Assembly (NCBI GenBank): GCA_017619655.1
Contig: JAFZRV010000001.1
Span: 62,001 to 126,000, forward strand
Origin: Bacteroidales bacterium
Lineage (GTDB): Bacteria; Bacteroidota; Bacteroidia; Bacteroidales; UBA932
Direction: 5' to 3'
DNA: 64,000 nt
Shown: piece by piece, positions 8,509 through 16,009 of the stretch
Layout: every line of letters starts with the position of its first letter
How positions within the stretch are numbered: position 1 is the stretch's first letter
The notes under the pieces: generated by a model
What the model saw: only the letters and a program-made list of their open reading frames with translations
Told to the model about the DNA's origin: nothing
The model's database searches: none
Position numbers and translations under genes: made by a program

Positions 8509-11500
8509 ATGCAACGGGTAATAAGACATAGCATCACAATCCTGGCGCTCCTGCTGGCAGTGCTCCTGGTCGTCTTTACGTCGTGTGAGAACACGCGTCC
8601 CGACATTACGATTTCTTTCGAGTCAGATGCTCGCAGCGTGCGGGATGCCCTCAAGGGCATGAGCCAGTCGCTGGCCGACCGCTTGGCACAGATGGAAGCG
8701 GCGATGGAAAGCGGACTGGCGGATTACCAGGAAGCGCTGTCGCAGGTGCGGCAAGCCGTGGACTCGCTGGGCGGTAGCCTGGACGAGAAGCTGGCGGCCG
8801 TGACGGAAGTGGTGAAACTGCAGGGCACGAGCCTGGAAGCGAAACTGGCCCTGATCGAGGCGGCAGTCTCCGCCGGCTTTGCCGACGGGCAGGCGCAGCA
8901 GGCGTTGCTGCAGGAAGCCGTCGCGGCGCTGGAGGGGAGCGAGGAAGAGAAACTGGCGGCGCTGGAGACAGCGGTGAAGAACCAGGGTGCCGGGTTCGAG
9001 ACGCGGATGGGCCTGATCGAAGCCTCCGTGCGGGAAGGCCTGGCGGGCCAGGCTGCGGCGCAGGCGCTGCTGAAGGAAACGCTGGAGACGCTGGGCGGCT
9101 CGATGGAAGAGAAGCTGGCAGCGATCGATACGGCGCTTGTCAGCCAGCAGGCGTCGCTTGCTTCGAAGCTGGCGTTGATCGAGACGGCAGTGCAGGAAGG
9201 CTTTGCGGGCGAAAGGACGCAGGACACGATGATTGCTCAGGCGCTGGATTCGCTGATGGGGGGTGAAGATGAGAAACTGGCCGCCCTGGCAGAGACGATG
9301 GAAAGCCAGCTGTCGGGCCTGGAGGCGAAACTGGCGCTGATGGAAGCGTCCGTGTCGAGACAATTTGCCGACGAGCAGGCCACAATAAACCTGTTGCAAA
9401 AGGCCCTGACGTCCCTGAAGGGCACGGCGGAGGGCATCGATGCCAGGATCGACGCGGTCGTGTCGATGCTGGGCACCGTCGATCCGACGACGGGCAGCAT
9501 CGCCGACCTCCTGGCCGCCATCCGCACGGATGTCAGCGGCATCCCGGACATCGAGGCGCAGATAGCCGCCATCGAGAACCTGGTCAAGCAAATGGATATC
9601 AATCCTATCGAGTTTACTGATTTTGTGACGGACAACGTGTTGGTCATAGGGGATACCGTCTTGATGGTTCCTTATTTGTTGCCGTCCTCCGATTACACGG
9701 TGGAAGCGACAGCGTCGGCTGCATCCGGAGACGTCACGGTGGCCGTGGTGCCGGATTCCGTCGATCCGCTGAAAGGTTTTTTAAAGATTGGTGCCATTGA
9801 GATAACGACAGCCCAGGTCGAATTGAGGATTTCCAACTCATTCGGGTCGAAAACGCAGACGCTGAAGATCGTAAAGGAACAGCTGGATCCTGATCCGAAG
9901 AATCAGGACAAGAACCTCAACTACGACGATTCCTTCGACGAGACCCATCCGCTGATATTCACGTATAGAACCAATACGCCGGGCATCGTGACGATACCCG
10001 ACTCTTCAAAACACTGGGTGCGCCTGCTGTATGCTTCGTCGAACGCGGGCGGAACGACACTGGATACGATCAAGATAGCAATCGATCCTAATAAGGGGTA
10101 CAATCTGAGACTAACGGGCGTAACGGTCACCAACCGGGTAAGTACAGACATCCTCACGTTCCTCATCGACCAGAACTACGACCATGCGTGCATCGATTTC
10201 AAAGATCCCACGCTGGAGGCGTACTTGCTGACGAAAATCGATTACAACCATAGCAAATCGATCGAAAAAGTCGAGGCGGCGGCGGTCACCTCGCTGGTAG
10301 AAGTTTTCGGAGACGCTTTGACAGATGGGGCATCCTACACATCCTTCAACGAATTCCAGTACTTTACCGGCATCACCGAGCTACCGGCCGGCAGTTTTGC
10401 GAAATGGACAAATCTCGAGTCCATCAAGCTGCCGGAGAGCATCACGACGCTGGAGATCGACACCCAAAAGGATGCCATTCTTCAGGAGTGCCCGAAACTC
10501 CGTTCCATCAGGGGACCGTTCGCCACGGCCGATTCGTCGGCGCTGGTTTACCCGCAAGGGAACGAGACGATCCTGGTGGCGGCCGTCGAGAATCGGGAAA
10601 ATTACACGATTCCGTCGGGGGTGACAACCATCGGCCACAATGCCTTCTACAAGAATACGACGCTCCAAACCGTCGTTATTGACCAGGCCTGCCGCACGAT
10701 CCAGGATAGCGTATTCAACAGTTGCTCCAACCTGCTATATGCACACTTTTTGGGATCCCTTCCGCCTGTAGGTGGAGAGAATATGTTCGGCGGGACCAAC
10801 ACCTGCAGCATCTATGTTCCGAGCGACAAAGTGAGCACGTATCAGCAGAAATGGGATGGGCTTGTGGCGGCTGACCGGATCAAGGGATGGGAGAGTCATC
10901 TCATTTCATTTAGTGATGCCAACCTGAAGGCTTGTCTGGTCGATCCCGCCAAGGGCATTGATACGGACGGCGACGGCGAGATTTCCTATACGGAAGCCGC
11001 GAACGTGACAGACCTGAAGAAAATGTTCGGTGACGATCTGATGCCAGGCGCACAGTTCAAGTCTTTCGACGAATTCCAGTATTTCAAGGTCGGGGTACTT
11101 CCTGCGGGTAGTTTCAAGAATTGGACGCAGTTGCAGACCATCACCCTGCCTGACGAGCTTTGGAAAATCGACATCGATTTCAAGGACCAGGCAGGCAGTA
11201 CGCCGTCGACGGACCAGACGGTCTTCTTTAACTGTCCCAAACTCGAATTTATTAAGGGTAAGTTCGCCAACGAAGAGAAGTCCCTGATCTATCATCGGGA
11301 GGGCGAAACCACGTCGAAGCTGGTCAAGGTATGTGAAACCATCCAGGCTTTTTATGTTCCGCAAGGCGTCGACACGATCGCCCGCTACTGTTTCTACCAA
11401 TCGAAAGTAAGGAATGTCCAGTTGCCCAAGTCCCTGAAGGTGATCGGTGACTGCGCCTTCGAGCATTCTGCCATCGAAAGCGTCGATTTCCCGCTGGGTG

Positions 11501-12063
11501 ATGGATCCTTCCGTGTCAATCCCGATGTCGACACGTGCCGCGTCACCACGGTCTACGAGCGGTCGTTCGCCCACTGCTATGAGCTGAGGGAATTCAAGGG
11601 GGCACGTGTCAATGGGCATTTGAAGGTCTGTGCAGACAACCGGATTCTCTATCAGGATACGACGGTAATGGCCTATGCGCATGGTTCGGGGGAAGCGTTC
11701 CTCGTGATTCCCGACGGACTGGGCATTAAACGGCTGGGCGACCACGTTTTTGAAATGATCAGGTCCGATGGGACTGGTTTAGATGTAGGAAGTTGCTCGT
11801 TGCATGCCATTGCCTTGCCCACGGGCATCAATGACATCGGCGCCCACGCCTTCTCCTATTCACGTAGATTGAACGCAGGAGGGTTGTATTTCCATGGAAC
11901 AGAGCCTCCGGCCAAAGGAGCCGAGGCTTTCAAGATACTCTCAGAGGAAGGCATCGCTATACGGGTCTATGTTCCTGAGGGAAGTAAAAATACATTTCAA
12001 GAAGCATTAGGCAGCTATGTCTCGGTTGATAGTTGGAAATCTTGGCCGCCGTTTTATAAGTAA
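8509..12063 (+). CDS. Coiled-coil lipoprotein with BspA-like LRR head, paralogue A
   Basis: 1184 residues. Signal peptide and lipobox (VVFTSC), then about six ~54-residue coiled-coil units to residue ~350. Residues about 365-565 look like two all-beta modules, the second with a BACON-like TNTPGIVTIPDSSKHWV stretch. From about 600 there are BspA/LRR_5-type repeats (FNEFQYFTGITELPAGSF, then IPSGVTTIGHNAFYK), in two blocks. The second block is preceded near residue 817 by DTDGDGEISYTEA, a good EF-hand-like loop; the loop before the first block is degraded (DYNHSKSIEKVEA). BspA-like repeats are known from surface adhesins of oral and gut bacteria; adhesion is the likely role here, not shown. Confidence 0.85.
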   Translation: MQRVIRHSITILALLLAVLLVVFTSCENTRPDITISFESDARSVRDALKGMSQSLADRLAQMEAAMESGLADYQEALSQVRQAVDSLGGSLDEKLAAVTEVVKLQGTSLEAKLALIEAAVSAGFADGQAQQALLQEAVAALEGSEEEKLAALETAVKNQGAGFETRMGLIEASVREGLAGQAAAQALLKETLETLGGSMEEKLAAIDTALVSQQASLASKLALIETAVQEGFAGERTQDTMIAQALDSLMGGEDEKLAALAETMESQLSGLEAKLALMEASVSRQFADEQATINLLQKALTSLKGTAEGIDARIDAVVSMLGTVDPTTGSIADLLAAIRTDVSGIPDIEAQIAAIENLVKQMDINPIEFTDFVTDNVLVIGDTVLMVPYLLPSSDYTVEATASAASGDVTVAVVPDSVDPLKGFLKIGAIEITTAQVELRISNSFGSKTQTLKIVKEQLDPDPKNQDKNLNYDDSFDETHPLIFTYRTNTPGIVTIPDSSKHWVRLLYASSNAGGTTLDTIKIAIDPNKGYNLRLTGVTVTNRVSTDILTFLIDQNYDHACIDFKDPTLEAYLLTKIDYNHSKSIEKVEAAAVTSLVEVFGDALTDGASYTSFNEFQYFTGITELPAGSFAKWTNLESIKLPESITTLEIDTQKDAILQECPKLRSIRGPFATADSSALVYPQGNETILVAAVENRENYTIPSGVTTIGHNAFYKNTTLQTVVIDQACRTIQDSVFNSCSNLLYAHFLGSLPPVGGENMFGGTNTCSIYVPSDKVSTYQQKWDGLVAADRIKGWESHLISFSDANLKACLVDPAKGIDTDGDGEISYTEAANVTDLKKMFGDDLMPGAQFKSFDEFQYFKVGVLPAGSFKNWTQLQTITLPDELWKIDIDFKDQAGSTPSTDQTVFFNCPKLEFIKGKFANEEKSLIYHREGETTSKLVKVCETIQAFYVPQGVDTIARYCFYQSKVRNVQLPKSLKVIGDCAFEHSAIESVDFPLGDGSFRVNPDVDTCRVTTVYERSFAHCYELREFKGARVNGHLKVCADNRILYQDTTVMAYAHGSGEAFLVIPDGLGIKRLGDHVFEMIRSDGTGLDVGSCSLHAIALPTGINDIGAHAFSYSRRLNAGGLYFHGTEPPAKGAEAFKILSEEGIAIRVYVPEGSKNTFQEALGSYVSVDSWKSWPPFYK
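8620..8944 (+). repeat. Near-identical stalk block, copy 1 (partner 12181-12505)
   Basis: This coding stretch for the first coiled-coil units matches 12181-12505 in the next gene almost base for base, including synonymous positions, apart from a cluster of changes near 8690-8730 and a few single bases. The flanking sequence diverges quickly. Silent-site identity this high between paralogues suggests recent duplication or gene conversion. Confidence 0.75.
10351..10664 (+). repeat. Near-identical LRR block, copy 1 (partner 13945-14258)
   Basis: The start of the leucine-rich repeat block matches 13945-14258 in the next gene with only scattered substitutions, while sequence before and after (for example the residues following IGHNAFYK) differs completely. 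The sharp edges favour gene conversion over simple shared ancestry. Confidence 0.7.
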
Positions 12064-12069
12064 TCGTGT

Positions 12070-15000
12070 ATGAAACGGATAATAAAACATAGAATCACAG
12101 TCCTGGCGCTGCTGCTGGCAGTAGTCCCGGTCGTCTTTACGTCGTGTGAGAACACCCGTCCGGACATTTCCATCACGTTCGAGTCAGATGCTCGCAGCGT
12201 GCGGGATGCCCTCAAGGGCATGAGCCAGTCGCTGGCCGACCGCTTGGCACAGCTGGAATCGGCCATGGAAGGCGGCATGGCGGACTACCAGGAAGCGCTG
12301 TCGCAGGTGCGGCAAGCCGTGGACTCGCTGGGCGGTAGCCTCGACGAGAAACTGGCCGCCGTCACGGAAGTGGTGAAACTGCAGGGCACGAGCCTGGAAG
12401 CGAAACTGGCCCTGATCGAGGCGGCAGTCTCCGCCGGCTTTGCCGACGGGCAGGCGCAGCAGGCATTGCTGCAGGAAGCCGTCGCGGCGCTGGAGGGCAG
12501 CGAAGAAGAGCGCCTCTCAACCCTGGAAGCGGCCATCAAGAATCAGTCGGCGGACCTGGTCACGAAACTGGGATTGATCGAGGCCTCCGTGCGGGAAGGT
12601 CTGGCCGACCAGGCGGCGGCGCAGAAACTGTTGAATGAAGCCGTCGAATCGCTGGGCGATACGCTGGAAGCGCAGGTTGCCGCCATCGATTCCACCCTTT
12701 CGAGCCGGCAAGCCGCCCTCTCGGCGAAACTGATGCTGATCGAGGCGGCGGTGCAGGAAGGATTTGCCGGCGAGAAGACGCGGCAGGCGCTGATCGGCCA
12801 GGCGCTGGATTCGCTGGTCGGGGGTGAGGACGAGAAACTGGCCGCCCTGGCGGAGACGATGGAGAGCCGGCTGTCGGGCCTGGAAACGAAGTTGACGCTC
12901 ATCGAGACGTCCCTGTCGATGCAATTCGCCGACGAACAGGCCGCCCTGAACCTGCTGTTGTCTGCGCTGTCGTCGCTGAAAGGTTCGGCGGACGGCATCG
13001 ATGCGAAGATCGATTTGATCGTGGCGACGCTGGGCACCCTCGACCCGGCCACGGGCACCGTGGCGGAGGCCCTGGCGAATATTCTCACAGCCATCAGCGG
13101 TATCACCGACTTAGAAGCGCAGATCGCCGCCATCGAGCAATTCGTGGCGCTGCTGAATCTCCTTTCCATCAGCTACGAGGATTACGTAGCGGGTGATTCG
13201 CTGGTTATGTCGATAGACACTATAGTGGTCATTCCTTATACGGTGAATACCGTCACCGATGTCAAGGTGCTCGCCGACGCCTCCGAGGGTGTTTCGGTCT
13301 CCGTTACGCCGGATGCAAACGACGCGCGGAAAGGAAAACTGAGCGTTAAGATCACGGCGACGGCGTTTCCATCACAGGGGAGAATCTTCGTGACGCTCGA
13401 GGGCAAATACAAGACCGTAAAGAGTACGCTGAGACTCGTACAAGAACAGATGACATTGCTTTCCGCGGATGTTGTTACGCTCTTATACGATCAGACCTAC
13501 AGCGAGGCGGATCCACTGGTGCTCCGTTATAAGACCAACACGCCCACCACCATCACTATTTTGGATACGACGACGACTCCTGTTACGCAGACTTGGATCC
13601 ATCGGGTCTATGATGCGTCTGCCGATGGAGCGGCGACCGATTCTGTCATCAAGCTTGCCGTCGACACAAATAAGATATTCAAACAACGTGGCGCGTTGGT
13701 GTTGGTGCAAAACCGCGTCAGCAAGCATGAACTGACAATCTCTATCACCCAGGATTACTACAGCACGGTCATTAAGTTCGCGGACACCGGCTTGGAGAGT
13801 TATCTGGTGGCCTCGGGCAAGTCCCCGGTCGTGGACCAGAACCGCGACGGCAAGATATCCATGGCAGAGGCGATTTACGTGACCTCCCTGAATACGTTGT
13901 TCGACACCGGGTCGACCACGGGAAGAAGTTACACCTCTTTTAATGAATTCCAGTATTTCACCGGCATCACCGAGCTTCCGGCAGGCAGTTTTGCGAAATG
14001 GACAAATCTCGAGTCCATCACGCTGCCGGAGAGCATCACGACGTTGGAGATCGACACCCAAAAGGATGCCATTCTTCAGGAGTGCCCGAAACTCCGTTCC
14101 ATCAGGGGACCGTTCGCCACGGCTGACTCGTCGGCCCTGATTTACCCGCAAGGGAACGAGACGATCCTGGTGGCAGCCGTCGAGAATCGGGAAAATTTCA
14201 CGGTTCCGTCGGAGGTGACAACCATCGGCCACAATGTCTTCTACAAGAACACGACGCTCAAGTCCGTCGATTTGAACCAGGTCAGCTCGATCCGGGATAG
14301 CGCATTCAGGGCTTCCGGCCTCACCAGCGTCACCATTCCCGCCGGAGTCAATACGATCGGAGAATGCGCATTCGTGGAATGCGCTTCCCTGGGAAGTTTC
14401 TCCGGGGCGTCCTCGGATGGGAACATCCGGGTACTGCCCTTTAATGAGAATGGCGACATTGATGATAACGGAACGGGGCTTTGCCTGATGAACGACAAGG
14501 CTGTGATTGCTTATGCCCTGGCATCCGATCGTAAATCGCTGAACATTCCCCGGTTGGTCACCAGTAAATACATCGAGACCATCTCCGATTACGCTTTTGC
14601 CGGTGCCCGTTATCTGGAGTATCTCACCCTGGAGAGTCGAATCAAAAAGATGGGCGCTTACAGCGTGTACAATTGTCCCAATCTGAAATCCGCGCATTTC
14701 CAAAAAGTGGACGAGATACCTGCCGGAGGCGAAAAAATGTTTGGCGGGACAACGACTTGTAAGATCTATGTTGATGGCACTCAAGTTGACGCCTTTAAGA
14801 ATAAAGACGCGAACTGGGAGGCGCTTGGAGATGCCGGTCGGATCGAAGCGTGGGGAAACCGGATTTCGTTCAGGGATATCGACATGAAGCGCTATCTGGT
14901 AGCTTTAATCGACACCAGTGGCGACGGCGAGATATCCGAAACCGAGGCCGCGGCCGTGGTAAAATTCGAAGATCTGTCCGGCGGCGGTATGTCCTCGGGA

Positions 15001-15996
15001 GCGAAATTCAAGTATTTTGACGAATTCCAGTATTTCACCGGTATCAAGAAGCTTCCGGCAGGAAGTTTCAACGACTGGACGGAACTGATTTCAATCACAT
15101 TGCCGAACAGCATAGAGACGATAGACATTGATTTCAAGGACCAGGCAGGCACTGCGCCGTTGCGGACCCTGACGGTTTTCCGAAACTGTCCCAAACTGAC
15201 GAGCATCCGTGGAGGTAACGACTTTACGACGGACGGAACGATTCTTCGCTACAAGCGGCCGGGTGAATCGACCTACAAGTTGATCAAAGTGGTGGAAAGC
15301 CTGACGTCCTGTAAGATTCCGGCAGGCGTCGACACGATCGCGCGGTATTGCTTCTACGGTTCAAAAATCAAAAGCGTCGAGTTGCCGGTTTCGCTGAGAA
15401 CCATCGGTGAATGCGCCTTCGAGCATTCCGCCATCGAGCGTATCGACTTCCCGATGGCTGCGGATACGATTCGCGTCACCACAATCTATGACCGGACGTT
15501 CGCACACTGCTACCATCTGAAACAATTCACAGGGAACCAAGCAACGGCGGTGACAAAAGGACAACTTAGAATCTGCGCGGACGGCCGGCTCCTGTGCCGC
15601 GATACGACGGCGTATGCCTACGCGATGGGTTCCAGTGCATCGACGCTCATCATTCCCGAGGATTTGCCGAACACGACCAACAAGATCAAACGGCTTACCG
15701 ATTGCCTTTTCGATAGACGAGACGCAAGTGGGAGTCCTTTATCAGAGGGTGGCCCTTTGAGAAGGATTTACTTGCCTTCTGCCATCAACCGCATCGGTTC
15801 GCATACCTTCTATAATCAATTCGCGCTGGAGCTGGTGTGTTTCAGTGGATCTACGCCGCCAGCCGACTGTGGTAACCACGCGTTTGATCTTATTACCAAT
15901 CGTCCATTGTTTTATGTCCCCGATGGCAGCCGGGACAAATTTGCCACTGCATTGGGAGTAGACAATAGTTGGTTTTATACGTATAAACCTGACTAA
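12070..15996 (+). CDS. Coiled-coil lipoprotein with BspA-like LRR head, paralogue B
   Basis: 1308 residues, the largest protein of the run, starting 6 bases after the previous stop. Lipobox at FTSC, then about six ~54-residue coiled-coil units (to ~360), all-beta modules (~370-590) and two LRR_5/BspA blocks. Each LRR block is preceded by an intact EF-hand-like loop: DQNRDGKISMAEA near residue 590 and DTSGDGEISETEA near residue 950. The repeats carry the FNEFQYFTGI..LPAGSF signature and end with the SGSTPPADCG and YVPDGSRDKF motifs seen in other BspA-like proteins. Parts are nearly identical at DNA level to the preceding gene. Likely a surface adhesin; ligand unknown. Confidence 0.85.
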   Translation: MKRIIKHRITVLALLLAVVPVVFTSCENTRPDISITFESDARSVRDALKGMSQSLADRLAQLESAMEGGMADYQEALSQVRQAVDSLGGSLDEKLAAVTEVVKLQGTSLEAKLALIEAAVSAGFADGQAQQALLQEAVAALEGSEEERLSTLEAAIKNQSADLVTKLGLIEASVREGLADQAAAQKLLNEAVESLGDTLEAQVAAIDSTLSSRQAALSAKLMLIEAAVQEGFAGEKTRQALIGQALDSLVGGEDEKLAALAETMESRLSGLETKLTLIETSLSMQFADEQAALNLLLSALSSLKGSADGIDAKIDLIVATLGTLDPATGTVAEALANILTAISGITDLEAQIAAIEQFVALLNLLSISYEDYVAGDSLVMSIDTIVVIPYTVNTVTDVKVLADASEGVSVSVTPDANDARKGKLSVKITATAFPSQGRIFVTLEGKYKTVKSTLRLVQEQMTLLSADVVTLLYDQTYSEADPLVLRYKTNTPTTITILDTTTTPVTQTWIHRVYDASADGAATDSVIKLAVDTNKIFKQRGALVLVQNRVSKHELTISITQDYYSTVIKFADTGLESYLVASGKSPVVDQNRDGKISMAEAIYVTSLNTLFDTGSTTGRSYTSFNEFQYFTGITELPAGSFAKWTNLESITLPESITTLEIDTQKDAILQECPKLRSIRGPFATADSSALIYPQGNETILVAAVENRENFTVPSEVTTIGHNVFYKNTTLKSVDLNQVSSIRDSAFRASGLTSVTIPAGVNTIGECAFVECASLGSFSGASSDGNIRVLPFNENGDIDDNGTGLCLMNDKAVIAYALASDRKSLNIPRLVTSKYIETISDYAFAGARYLEYLTLESRIKKMGAYSVYNCPNLKSAHFQKVDEIPAGGEKMFGGTTTCKIYVDGTQVDAFKNKDANWEALGDAGRIEAWGNRISFRDIDMKRYLVALIDTSGDGEISETEAAAVVKFEDLSGGGMSSGAKFKYFDEFQYFTGIKKLPAGSFNDWTELISITLPNSIETIDIDFKDQAGTAPLRTLTVFRNCPKLTSIRGGNDFTTDGTILRYKRPGESTYKLIKVVESLTSCKIPAGVDTIARYCFYGSKIKSVELPVSLRTIGECAFEHSAIERIDFPMAADTIRVTTIYDRTFAHCYHLKQFTGNQATAVTKGQLRICADGRLLCRDTTAYAYAMGSSASTLIIPEDLPNTTNKIKRLTDCLFDRRDASGSPLSEGGPLRRIYLPSAINRIGSHTFYNQFALELVCFSGSTPPADCGNHAFDLITNRPLFYVPDGSRDKFATALGVDNSWFYTYKPD
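12181..12505 (+). repeat. Near-identical stalk block, copy 2 (partner 8620-8944)
   Basis: Second copy of the coiled-coil coding block described at 8620-8944, in the same orientation and offset by 3561 bases. It encodes the residues immediately after the signal peptide through the second coiled-coil unit. Confidence 0.75.
13945..14258 (+). repeat. Near-identical LRR block, copy 2 (partner 10351-10664)
   Basis: Second copy of the LRR-start block, direct orientation, offset 3594 bases. The offset differs from the stalk block (3561), so the sequence between the blocks has changed length independently. Confidence 0.7.
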
Positions 15997-16009
15997 ACCT
16001 TTTCGCGAA

